Assembly: GCA_022600335.1 (NCBI GenBank)
Contig: JAHZKN010000054.1
Coordinates: 1-7,243, forward strand
DNA from: Alphaproteobacteria bacterium
Lineage (GTDB): Bacteria > Pseudomonadota > Alphaproteobacteria > Rhizobiales > Hyphomicrobiaceae
DNA: 7,243 bases
Reading direction: 5' to 3'
Position 1 is the first letter of the stretch, and every line of letters starts with the position of its first letter. Below the pieces are notes generated by a model that was not told where the DNA came from, did no database searches, and was given only the letters and a program-made list of their open reading frames with translations. Below are positions 1-5,953 of this stretch, piece by piece. Made by a program: the position numbers and the translations under genes.

Positions 1-293
1 CGCAGGACAGAGCCAACCTGTACACCAAAGCGCACAACGTGGCGCATTGGACAGCAACATTCTGTGACCGCAATGAAAAAACATGCGAGCACGGCGCCGA
101 ACTGCGCGATATATTCTTAGAAAAAGCGTCCTTTGCTGCGGCATCGGCCTATGAAATCGCACTGGTGCAGTTGACCGGTGAACAATTAGAACCAAGCACA
201 GCCAACACATTTAATCAGTCCTACAGAGCACGACCAGCGCTTGGTACACTTACGCACTATGATCGCCAAGCTGAATGGCGCGGACGCCGTTAG
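1..293 (+). CDS. DUF5330 domain-containing protein, C-terminal part (5' end outside window)
   Basis: The frame is open from the left edge and stops at TAG 291-293, giving 96 visible residues. The segment FCDRNEKTCEHGAEL followed by a helix (FLEKASFAAASAYEIALVQL) matches the conserved core I recall for DUF5330 proteins of Hyphomicrobiales: two cysteines eight residues apart, then a Gly-Ala-rich amphipathic helix. Family members normally begin with a single membrane-spanning helix, which would lie upstream of the window. An in-frame GTG at 39 exists, but the reading frame and family similarity continue upstream of it, so I treat this as the tail of a longer gene rather than a complete 84-residue protein. 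The last 30 residues are polar and basic (ending RQAEWRGRR) and are probably disordered. The function is unknown. The gene is closed by a strong terminator 30 bp downstream, so sufE is transcribed separately. Confidence 0.75.
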   Translation, partial: QDRANLYTKAHNVAHWTATFCDRNEKTCEHGAELRDIFLEKASFAAASAYEIALVQLTGEQLEPSTANTFNQSYRARPALGTLTHYDRQAEWRGRR

Positions 294-322
294 CGTAAAA
301 TCTCCAAATTGCTCCAGAAAAT

Positions 323-356
323 AAAAGCACTCCAAACGCCTTTGGAGTGCTTTTTT
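323..356 (+). terminator. Rho-independent terminator after the DUF5330 gene
   Basis: There is a perfect 14-bp stem (323-336 with 341-354), a CGCC loop (337-340) and a run of six T from 351 to 356. The left arm begins with four A, so the structure could also terminate transcription arriving from the other strand. It is the clearest intrinsic terminator in the window. Confidence 0.93.
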
Positions 357-401
357 CTGTTGCAGGACCTTGTCGCAATCCCCATTACCACCTTATGTGT
401 T

Positions 402-443
402 GGGTACGCCCTTCGGCGTGGCCCTCAATCACTATTCTGATTG
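402..443. promoter_or_regulatory. Two small hairpins in the sufE upstream region
   Basis: In the 133-bp gap between the terminator and sufE there are two adjacent inverted repeats: ACGCC/GGCGT (406-410, 415-419, loop CTTC) and CAATCA/TGATTG (426-431, 438-443). Both lie upstream of the TTG start and could sit in the 5' leader or act as an operator. No convincing -35/-10 pair is visible; TTGTCG at 370-375 has only a poor -10 partner. One GANTC site (457-461), the CcrM methylation target in Alphaproteobacteria, lies just downstream. The function is unproven. Confidence 0.25.
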
Positions 444-489
444 CGGTCTAAATCCAGATTCAAACTCGACAATCGAACGGACGTAACCC

Positions 490-948
490 TTGGTACCTTG
501 GCAACAGCTGCGCGAAGACTTCGATCTCCTTGAAGATTGGGAAGATCGCTATCGCTACATTATCGAACTTGGTCGCACCCTGCCCGAATTCAACGACGCA
601 TTAAAAACGGACGCGACCAAAGTGCGCGGGTGCGTCAGCCAAGTTTGGCTTGTCAGCCAACGCTCATCGTCCTCTGGCAGCAATCCTTCACCACACGGCG
701 CAACTAACACCGGACCGAGGCTACATTTCCTCGGCACCAGTGATGCGGCAATCGTTCAAGGGCTGATCGCCATTTTATTTTCGTTGTACCAGGACAAAAC
801 TGCGGAAGAAATTCTTTCCATTCGCGCCAACGATGAACTTGCAACACTCGGACTGGCGGAACATTTAACGCCACAGCGTTCCAACGGATTGGCGTCTATA
901 ATTCAACGCATTCAGGCGGATGCCGAAGCCTTGCGCGTCGCCACCTAG
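490..948 (+). CDS. sufE: SufE family Fe-S cluster assembly sulfur acceptor
   Basis: The 152-residue product is a SufE-fold protein. In the SUF pathway SufE accepts the persulfide sulfur from the cysteine desulfurase SufS and passes it to the SufBCD scaffold in the cytosol. The N-terminal DFDLLEDWEDRYRYIIELGR (10-29) and the active-site loop KVRGCVSQVWL (44-54) are diagnostic; Cys48 is the sulfur-accepting cysteine. The C-terminal half has the usual SDAAIVQGLIAILFSLYQDKTAEEI helix region (84-108). A TAA at 484-486 lies in frame just upstream, so the TTG at 490 is the only start that keeps the family N terminus; no strong Shine-Dalgarno precedes it. A Ser/Gly/Pro/Asn-rich stretch (about residues 57-76) replaces the short turn usually found between the active-site loop and the next beta strand. 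No sufS or sufBCD is present nearby, so this is a stand-alone copy of the kind common in this order. Confidence 0.93.
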   Translation: MVPWQQLREDFDLLEDWEDRYRYIIELGRTLPEFNDALKTDATKVRGCVSQVWLVSQRSSSSGSNPSPHGATNTGPRLHFLGTSDAAIVQGLIAILFSLYQDKTAEEILSIRANDELATLGLAEHLTPQRSNGLASIIQRIQADAEALRVAT

Positions 949-984
949 GTCGAGCTCATCGGCCGGTATTGTTATTTTGCTCGT

Positions 985-1018
985 TTGAGGTGAGACATCA
1001 GCACTAACGCTGCCTCAA
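985..1018. terminator. Stem-loop between convergent sufE and DUF6456 genes
   Basis: TTGAGG (985-990) pairs with CCTCAA (1013-1018), and CAGC (999-1002) pairs with GCTG (1009-1012) inside it; an 8-nt bulge lies on the left side. The right arm overlaps the stop codon of the minus-strand DUF6456 gene. Only short T runs follow on the plus strand (TATTTTG at 1022-1028). It may end transcription of the two converging genes, but it is not a classical intrinsic terminator. Confidence 0.3.
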
Positions 1019-1893
1019 GCGCTATTTTGTACATCACCATCAATTTGGGGGCGATACCCATCCTGGCCCCAATGTTGAATCGGCCCCGTCTTGGGCTGCT
1101 GCCCAACGTGTTCGTTGTTGCCGTCCATGCCATAGTGTCGAGCCAGGCTCGATAACGCGAATTGCAAGATTACCTTTGCCGACCGCTGTGGCCAACCGCT
1201 ATCGCGCTCAGCCACACCAAGTCCTTTCAAATGACAACACACGTCAATGAGAATTCCCGAGAGTTCCGGCCCCACCGCGGACAACGCGGTGTTGACACGT
1301 GCGCGCGCAGTTGCCACCGCATCGCTCATTTCAACATTGCCAAAACCGGCCCCGGCACGGCGACCACCCGATGCGGATAGTGCCGTTGACCAATCCATGG
1401 TTACTTTCGGCGATAGGCTGGCGCGGCAAAAATCCAATCTTAGGCGCTCACCGGCCGCGAACTGAACTGACGACACCATCGCCTTGCCGTCGCGGCCCTT
1501 GCGTCTCGCCAACCAAGCGAGCGGGCTTTCATTGTCGTTGACGCGTGGGCGGACCCGCCCAGTTGCAGGCGAAACTGCACGACGCAGTGCTTCCGGTCGT
1601 CGCCGGCCGATGGTCGTCGCGACAGCTTTCACCGCATTCTTACCTCGACTCGTCAAACGCCATTCTCCACTGCCATCTGACGCAGCAACGAGGCCGAGAC
1701 TCACAAACTTTGTCCAAATGGATTGCGGGAACGCACCAATAGACTTGTCACCCGTTGGTCTGCGACGCAGCACATTGACCGTGCCATGGGAAGACGTCAG
1801 CGGCACAGCGAACGCACCGGACCTGCCCAACGCATAAATGAAGCGACGTGCGGTATCGTCAAATGCAGTGATGAGCTCACAAGGTCTGGTCAT
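1015..1893 (-). CDS. DUF6456 domain-containing protein with N-terminal winged-helix-like region
   Basis: The 292-residue protein has two parts. Residues about 10-95 look like a winged helix: IWTKFVSLGLVAA followed by a turn and GEWRLTSRGKNAV, the usual recognition-helix plus wing pattern of MarR/ArsR-type folds. Residues about 119-255 are the DUF6456 domain, recognised by NESPLAWLARRKGRDGK, FAAGERLRLDF, VTMDWS, VGPELSGILIDVCCHLKGL, GWPQRSAKVILQFAL and LARHYG. A Gly/Arg/Ala-rich linker (175-188) interrupts the domain. The last 37 residues are hydrophilic and poorly conserved in appearance. The ATG at 1893 is the earliest in-frame ATG, because TAG occurs three codons before it; no strong ribosome site is visible. 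It begins 20 bp after the stop of the DnaA-IV-like gene, so the two are probably co-transcribed. DUF6456 has no established role; the winged helix suggests DNA binding (inference). Confidence 0.88.
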   Translation of the reverse strand: MTRPCELITAFDDTARRFIYALGRSGAFAVPLTSSHGTVNVLRRRPTGDKSIGAFPQSIWTKFVSLGLVAASDGSGEWRLTSRGKNAVKAVATTIGRRRPEALRRAVSPATGRVRPRVNDNESPLAWLARRKGRDGKAMVSSVQFAAGERLRLDFCRASLSPKVTMDWSTALSASGGRRAGAGFGNVEMSDAVATARARVNTALSAVGPELSGILIDVCCHLKGLGVAERDSGWPQRSAKVILQFALSSLARHYGMDGNNEHVGQQPKTGPIQHWGQDGYRPQIDGDVQNSA

Positions 1894-1913
1894 CGTCGGC
1901 TATGTCCATGGTG

Positions 1914-2327
1914 CTAGTCTTGAGGGTTATTGAAATCGTTCTGATGCGGAAAACTCGCCATGTTGAGTACGGCGCATTCCAGCAACTCCAGTACAGAGTC
2001 GAACAGAACATCATCGCGACGATCCTCCACCACACTACAGGCATGCGCGACTGTCGTTCGATCACGCTTAAACAAGCCGCCGATTTCCGTAAACGACAGA
2101 CCACACGCCACATGCGCTAGATACATGGCAACCTGCCGCGCAGAAGCGACATGGGCTTGCCCTCTGGTTTGTTGACCAAGGTCCACGAGGCTAATCGCAA
2201 ACACCTGCGAAACTGCAGACTCAATGATCTTTCGATAGGCGCAAACTATTCTAGGACGCGAAGACATGGGTTGGCGCAAAGCGCGCAAATGTGTCGTACT
2301 GGTCTGAATAGCACTGGAATGTGTCAT
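1914..2327 (-). CDS. DnaA domain-IV-like helix-turn-helix protein
   Basis: The 137-residue product is a stand-alone version of the DNA-binding domain IV of the replication initiator DnaA, without the AAA+ ATPase domain. The match covers residues about 27-105: a first helix (IVCAYRKIIESAVSQVF), then ASARQVAMYLAHVACGLSFTEIGGLF, then KRDRTTVAHACSVVEDRRDD. DnaA itself has the signature RDHTTVxHA; here the His is replaced by Arg (Asp89-Arg90-Thr91-Thr92). The rest of the base-contact helix is kept, so specific binding is likely but may differ from the standard DnaA box. I chose ATG 2327 because GGAG (2337-2340 on this strand) lies 9 nt before it and homology starts downstream; a GTG at 2420 would add 31 residues with no family character. 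It is the first gene of a probable operon with the DUF6456 gene. A regulatory role in DNA replication or transcription is inferred, not shown. Confidence 0.85.
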   Translation of the reverse strand: MTHSSAIQTSTTHLRALRQPMSSRPRIVCAYRKIIESAVSQVFAISLVDLGQQTRGQAHVASARQVAMYLAHVACGLSFTEIGGLFKRDRTTVAHACSVVEDRRDDVLFDSVLELLECAVLNMASFPHQNDFNNPQD

Positions 2328-2336
2328 GGCGTTCAG

Positions 2337-2340
2337 CTCC
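2337..2340 (-). promoter_or_regulatory. Shine-Dalgarno deciding the start of the DnaA-IV-like gene
   Basis: GGAG on the minus strand lies 9 nt upstream of ATG 2327. The competing upstream GTG (2420) has no comparable site. Confidence 0.6.
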
Positions 2341-2420
2341 GCACGTCCCCAATCGTTCCTTGGCGCCAGAAGCAATCTTAATGCGCAACACTGTACGCCA
2401 AGTTGGGCAACCACGGACAC

Positions 2421-2600
2421 TAACTTAAGTGATGGGTGAACGAGGGGGATAAGTCGTTAAGCATACGGCTGCATTCGAGACAGAATGGCGCGACAGTAAT
2501 CTCTGTACCCTCGCAGCGTCAATTATCGACAATGTAACGTTATCCCCGCAGCGTATGCTTATGCGATCCTCGCCGCGGTAGCATAGATCTGGCGGCACCA
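2421..2600. promoter_or_regulatory. Divergent intergenic region with paired DnaA-box-like motifs and a long inverted repeat
   Basis: This region lies between the minus-strand DnaA-IV-like gene and the plus-strand small protein gene; 2328-2420 probably adds leader. It contains GGGGATAA (2445-2452) and its reverse complement TTATCCCC (2540-2547), which resemble the DnaA box TTATCCACA. TAAGCATACGGCTGC (2458-2472) is repeated inverted as GCAGCGTATGCTTA (2548-2561), with one inserted base. On both sides the TTATCCCC motif is followed, 5 bp on, by the TAAGCATAC motif. Corresponding motif starts are exactly 95 bp apart. A further CGCAGCGT copy occurs at 2512-2519. I see no strong sigma-70 promoter on either strand. 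Operator function is inferred from symmetry and position. Confidence 0.5.
2458..2561. repeat. Imperfect 14-15 bp inverted repeat (TAAGCATACG-CTGC)
   Basis: The left arm is 2458-2472 and the right arm 2548-2561. They match over 14 bases with a single extra G in the left arm, and are separated by 75 bp. If transcribed, the arms could pair; if read as DNA, they could be two operator half-sites looped together. Confidence 0.65.
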
Positions 2601-2912
2601 ATGACAATAAAGCGAAAGGCGAAGCACACAGTTGGCCGCAGACGCGATTCAAAAAACGCAAAGGGCTTGGACCTGTTTGTTCGCCACTACGACCGGCTCC
2701 GCGACTTACCCGCGCTTATTCCGCTATGGCCAAGAGAGTTGCGTGACACGTCACAAAGCGGACACCTGAAGCTCCTGAGCAAGCTGAGACAAGCACTGCG
2801 TCATGAACGTCAGCGCGGACTTTCCGGCCATTGGAGTTACAATGTCGCTCGTCACAAGGCGCTCCTTGATGCCTACCGCTACGAAACACAACAAGCCCGC
2901 AAAAGCGGTTGA
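2601..2912 (+). CDS. Small basic hypothetical protein
   Basis: The ATG 2601 to TGA 2912 frame encodes 103 residues, rich in Arg, Lys and His. The first 22 residues are very basic (KRKAKH, GRRRDSK) and probably unstructured. The rest is predicted helical: FVRHYDRLRDLPALIPLWP (26-44), LKLLSKLRQALRHERQRG (56-73) and a final GHWSYNVARHKALLDAYRYETQ (76-97). The HWSYNVARHKALL pattern faintly recalls DUF6477-type proteins of Alphaproteobacteria, but I cannot assign it. There is no membrane segment or signal peptide. The ribosome site is weak. It is divergent from the DnaA-IV-like gene and converges on mucR with a 55-bp gap. I consider it a real gene because of the well-formed helical pattern, its own upstream region and its neat fit between flanking genes. 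Confidence 0.65.
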   Translation: MTIKRKAKHTVGRRRDSKNAKGLDLFVRHYDRLRDLPALIPLWPRELRDTSQSGHLKLLSKLRQALRHERQRGLSGHWSYNVARHKALLDAYRYETQQARKSG

Positions 2913-2919
2913 ACTCTAG

Positions 2920-2937
2920 GCGCGATGCCCGTCGCGC
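2920..2937. terminator. GC-rich hairpin between convergent genes
   Basis: GCGCGA (2920-2925) pairs perfectly with TCGCGC (2932-2937) around a TGCCCG loop. It lies in the 55-bp gap between the small basic protein gene and mucR. There is no T tract on either side, so it is at best a weak or Rho-assisted bidirectional terminator. A smaller CCGC-AAAA-GCGG hairpin (2897-2908) overlaps the end of the upstream gene. Confidence 0.35.
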
Positions 2938-2967
2938 ATACGGCGTAGCTGTTGATTGCTGCTATTG

Positions 2968-3372
2968 CTAGCGGCGCGTGCCGAGGCCCATTCTCTTTGC
3001 AAGATCAGACCGTGCCCGTGCATAGTTCGGTGCGACCATCGGGTAGTCGTGCGGCAAGCCCCAGCGCTCCCGGTATTCCTCTGGCGACAAGTTGTAGTGC
3101 GTACGCAAATGGCGTTTAAGCGACTTAAACTTCTTCCCGTCTTCCAAGCAGACAATGTAATCGTCCATCACCGATTTCTTGATCGGCACCTTTGGCTTTA
3201 GCCCTTCTTTTTCGGGTTCAACCTCATTCGTTGACGCGCGCGCAAGTGCAATGTGCGTTTCATTAATAAGACGCGGCAAGTCATTGGCGACCACATCATT
3301 ATTACTGACGTAAGCAGAAACAATTTTTGCAGTCAGCTCAACAAGGTCAGGGGTATCGCCGTCTTCAGCCAT
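2968..3372 (-). CDS. mucR: MucR/Ros family zinc-finger transcriptional regulator
   Basis: The 134-residue protein belongs to the MucR/Ros family, which in Alphaproteobacteria represses surface polysaccharide, motility, virulence and cell-cycle genes by binding AT-rich DNA. The N-terminal [19 protein letters not shown] (9-27) is the oligomerisation region. The zinc finger is [20 protein letters not shown]: Cys75, Asp78, His88 and His92. The second ligand is therefore Asp (CX2D) instead of the Cys of Agrobacterium Ros, as seen in many MucR proteins. The C-terminal [37 protein letters not shown] (95-131) is strongly conserved. The start is ATG 3372 because GGAGGG lies 4 nt before it; an upstream GTG (3384) would place that site inside the gene. 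It is monocistronic here, with a long upstream region containing an AT-rich block, which fits autoregulation known for the family. Confidence 0.96.
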   Translation of the reverse strand: MAEDGDTPDLVELTAKIVSAYVSNNDVVANDLPRLINETHIALARASTNEVEPEKEGLKPKVPIKKSVMDDYIVCLEDGKKFKSLKRHLRTHYNLSPEEYRERWGLPHDYPMVAPNYARARSDLAKRMGLGTRR

Positions 3373-3376
3373 CAAA

Positions 3377-3382
3377 CCCTCC
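3377..3382 (-). promoter_or_regulatory. Shine-Dalgarno of mucR
   Basis: GGAGGG on the minus strand, 4 nt before ATG 3372. This near-consensus site decides the start against the in-frame GTG at 3384. Confidence 0.85.
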
Positions 3383-3540
3383 ACAATTCACACGCGGACA
3401 TTGCTGTTCTTTCAAACGTGCTAAACGTCGGAAAATCCGCTGCTGCCACAGCACCGGTGCGCAAATTTGTTAACGAAGACATAGACTCGGCAACAAAAAG
3501 GGAAATACTCGCCAATAGAGACTGGGATCCTACAGTCTAC

Positions 3541-3610
3541 CTGAAATAGAATACCAACCATTTGATTTTTTGACTAGATTAATTTCGTCGATACACCATA
3601 ACTATGCATT
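3541..3610. promoter_or_regulatory. AT-rich block between divergent mucR and the S9 peptidase gene
   Basis: The gap from 3373 to about 3776 holds no gene I can support. Within it, 3541-3610 is 49/70 A or T (70%), well above its surroundings, with a TTTGATTTTTTGACTAGATT core and several T-A steps. MucR proteins bind AT-rich DNA rich in T-A steps and repress their own gene, so this is the most likely operator and promoter area. TTGACT (3570-3575) on the plus strand has no good -10 partner. A GANTC site lies at 3484-3488. The assignment is inferred from composition and position. Confidence 0.4.
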
Positions 3611-3650
3611 CTCTACAGTCGTTCTCAACTGATATTACTTGCGCATACGA

Positions 3651-3676
3651 CCATCCGGACTGTCCGGACTGGATGG
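3651..3676. repeat. Nested repeat CCATCC...GGATGG with two TCCGGACT copies
   Basis: TCCGGACT occurs at 3654-3661 and 3663-3670, flanked by the inverted pair CCATCC (3651-3656) and GGATGG (3671-3676). GGAC-T-GTCC (3657-3665) forms a small central palindrome. It lies about 100 bp before the favoured peptidase start and could be an operator or leader hairpin, though it falls inside the coding frame if the TTG at 3639 is the true start. Confidence 0.35.
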
Positions 3677-3776
3677 AGTTGCTCTGAGACCTGCCCCGAG
3701 ACGTCTGACACCTGCCATGTTAGGACGCTTGCCGGTCCACCCACATCCATCGTCAACTCCTAAAACAGATTTTGCC

Positions 3777-5915
3777 ATGTGCTCCAGTCGCGCGACGACC
3801 CAAACGAACTCCACACCACCGATGGCCAAGATTAAGTCGCAACAGGTCACCCATCACGGGCAGACTTGGGTCGACCCCTTCAGTTGGCTGCGCGCCGACA
3901 ATTGGCAAGACGTGATGCGCGATCCTTCTCAACTTGCACCGGAGATCCGCAACTATCTCGAAGCCGAGAACGCATTCACCGAGCAGCACATGGCATCGAC
4001 AGAGTCGCTGCAACAAAAGCTGTATGAAGAAATGCGCGGCCGCATCAAAGAAGACGATGCCACAGTGCCCGCCAATGACGGGGCCTTTGCCTATTTCGCT
4101 GATTTCATTCCAGGTGGTCAGTATCCACGTCTTATGCGGCAAGCCCGCAGTACAGACGAAGCCGCCTCAGAAGCGGCCACCGTTCTGCTTGATGGCAATG
4201 AGGAAGCCAAAGACAAGGCCTATTGGGATCTGGGAGCCACAACGCACAGCCCCGACCATAAGATCCTCGCATACGCCACAGATGACAAAGGCTCCGAGCT
4301 CTACACGATCCGCTTTCGCGATCTGCAAACAGATCAAGACTTAGACGAGTGCATTCCGGACACGCGTGGCGACATCGAGTGGGCAAGCGACAGTCGCGCG
4401 GTCTATTACACTAAGGTGGACGCCAACCATCGTCCGCTTTTCGTCTATCGTCACACGCTTGATACGCCTGTAAGCGACGATGTCCTTATCTACGAGGAAA
4501 AGGATACCGGCTTCTACGTTGGCATTGAGAAAACACTGTCCGGCGCCTTTATTGTCATCAAAGCCCACGACCACCAAACCAGTGAGCTTTACCTTGCCGA
4601 TGCAGCAAATCCGTCAGCGCCTCTCACCTTGATCGCAGCGCGCCAGACGGGCCACGAATATGAGCTCGTCCACCATGGTAAAGATCTGATCATTCTCACC
4701 AATTCAGAAGCTGCGGAAGACTTCCGAATTTGCCGCGCGCCGCTCGACAGTCCGGGCGTGGAGAACTGGAAAACTCTGGTCGCGCACAAACAGGGCTGCC
4801 TGATCCTTGATATTTGCGCCTACCACAACCTGCTGGTCCGGTTGGAACGCGAAAACAGTCTGCCGCGCATTGTCATCCGCAACCTGAATAATAACGAAGA
4901 ACATGCCATTACGTTTGCTGAGGACGCCTATGCGCTCGGCATGCAATCCGGCTACGAATACGACACGACCAACCTACGCTTCACGTATTCGTCAATGACG
5001 ACGCCAGCTGAAACCTATGATTATGACATGGTGAAGCGTACACGCGTGCTACGCAAACGCCGAGAAGTGCCAAGTGGGCATGAGCCTGAAAACTATGTGA
5101 CGCGGCGATTGTTGGCCCCCGCGCCAGATGGCGAGCAGGTGCCGGTATCGCTGCTCTATCATAAGGAGACGCGCCTCGATGGTTCTGCTCCTGTTTTGCT
5201 CTATGGCTACGGAGCCTATGGCATCTCCATGCCTGCGTCGTTTTCCGCCAACCGATTGTCCCTCGTCAATCGCGGCTTCATCTATGCAATTGCACATGTT
5301 CGCGGTGGTAAAGACAAAGGCTATCATTGGTATCGGAACGGAAAACACACTAAGAAACCCAACACGTTTAGTGATTTCATTGCAGCAGGCGAGCACCTTG
5401 TTGGTGAGGGACTGACCCAGCGCGGCCGTATTATCGCCAACGGAGGTTCAGCCGGTGGCATGTTGATGGGCGTCATTGCTAATCAAGCCCCGGATCTTTT
5501 CTTAGGGATCATCGCCGATGTGCCCTTTGTCGATGCCCTCAACACTATGCTCGATAAGGACCTGCCGTTAACGCCGCCGGAGTGGCCTGAGTGGGGCAAC
5601 CCGATCGCCAACAAAGAAGACTTTGATATCATTCGCAGCTACAGCCCGTATGACAACGTGACGGCGCAGCCCTATCCGCACATTCTCGCACTTGCCGGAC
5701 TCACCGACCCGCGCGTCACATATTGGGAGCCGGCAAAGTGGATCGCCAAACTGCGGACTCACAACACCAGCGATAATTTGATCCTGCTCAAAACCAACAT
5801 GGATGCAGGCCATGGCGGCGCGTCGGGACGCTTTTCGCAACTCAAAGAAGTGGCGCTCGACTTTGCCTTTGCTTTAAAAATAACAGGCTGCGAAGAGACT
5901 CAACCCTTGTCGTGA
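3777..5915 (+). CDS. ptrB: Oligopeptidase B-type S9A prolyl oligopeptidase family serine peptidase
   Basis: The 712-residue cytosolic peptidase has no signal peptide. Oligopeptidase B cleaves short peptides after Arg or Lys; an N-terminal beta-propeller gates access to the active site. The N-terminal part contains VDPFSWLRADNWQDV and IRNYLEAENAFTE, followed by the propeller (roughly 70-430). The alpha/beta-hydrolase domain contains YGYGAYG (476-482), VRGGKDKGYHWY (from 508), the nucleophile motif GGSAGG with Ser558, GLTDPRV with Asp644, and DAGHGG with His679. The spacings Ser-Asp 86 and Asp-His 35 match the E. coli enzyme as I recall it (85 and 35). The first of the two acidic residues linked to P1 basic specificity is present (Glu602), but the second aligns with Pro604. 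I favour ATG 3777 because about 16 residues before PPMA fits relatives; TTG 3639 would add 46 Arg/Pro-rich residues, and ATG 3822 is also possible. No start has a clear ribosome site. Confidence 0.93.
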   Translation: MCSSRATTQTNSTPPMAKIKSQQVTHHGQTWVDPFSWLRADNWQDVMRDPSQLAPEIRNYLEAENAFTEQHMASTESLQQKLYEEMRGRIKEDDATVPANDGAFAYFADFIPGGQYPRLMRQARSTDEAASEAATVLLDGNEEAKDKAYWDLGATTHSPDHKILAYATDDKGSELYTIRFRDLQTDQDLDECIPDTRGDIEWASDSRAVYYTKVDANHRPLFVYRHTLDTPVSDDVLIYEEKDTGFYVGIEKTLSGAFIVIKAHDHQTSELYLADAANPSAPLTLIAARQTGHEYELVHHGKDLIILTNSEAAEDFRICRAPLDSPGVENWKTLVAHKQGCLILDICAYHNLLVRLERENSLPRIVIRNLNNNEEHAITFAEDAYALGMQSGYEYDTTNLRFTYSSMTTPAETYDYDMVKRTRVLRKRREVPSGHEPENYVTRRLLAPAPDGEQVPVSLLYHKETRLDGSAPVLLYGYGAYGISMPASFSANRLSLVNRGFIYAIAHVRGGKDKGYHWYRNGKHTKKPNTFSDFIAAGEHLVGEGLTQRGRIIANGGSAGGMLMGVIANQAPDLFLGIIADVPFVDALNTMLDKDLPLTPPEWPEWGNPIANKEDFDIIRSYSPYDNVTAQPYPHILALAGLTDPRVTYWEPAKWIAKLRTHNTSDNLILLKTNMDAGHGGASGRFSQLKEVALDFAFALKITGCEETQPLS

Positions 5916-5953
5916 GGATTGACGGATCTGAAGCGTGGCTCGCCCGCGTTCCT

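Noticed and set aside
370..398. TTGTCG with TTATGT 17 bp downstream as a sufE promoter
   Set aside because: The -10 match is too poor to call (two of six bases).
1484..1837. 117-codon plus-strand frame opposite the DUF6456 gene
   Set aside because: It is a shadow of the minus-strand gene, whose family motifs are clear; the translated sequence is Arg/Pro/Thr-rich without domain features.
1877..1909. Ten-codon frame (MDIADDDQTL) between the DnaA-IV-like and DUF6456 genes that overlaps the DUF6456 start
   Set aside because: It has no ribosome site, and a frame this short is expected by chance. Leader-peptide coupling cannot be supported from one sequence.
2421..2600. Replication origin, suggested by DnaA-box-like motifs beside a DnaA-like gene
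   Set aside because: There are only two non-consensus boxes, no AT-rich unwinding element and no true dnaA, hemE, parAB or repABC gene nearby.
2425..2661. 78-codon minus-strand frame across the divergent intergenic region
   Set aside because: It overlaps the start of the plus-strand small basic protein gene and the symmetric motifs, and its translation (Cys/Leu/Arg mix) shows no protein-like pattern.
3253..3549. 98-codon plus-strand frame opposite the 5' part of mucR and its upstream region
   Set aside because: Its first third is antisense to the clearly coding mucR gene, its product has no recognisable features, and it has no ribosome site.
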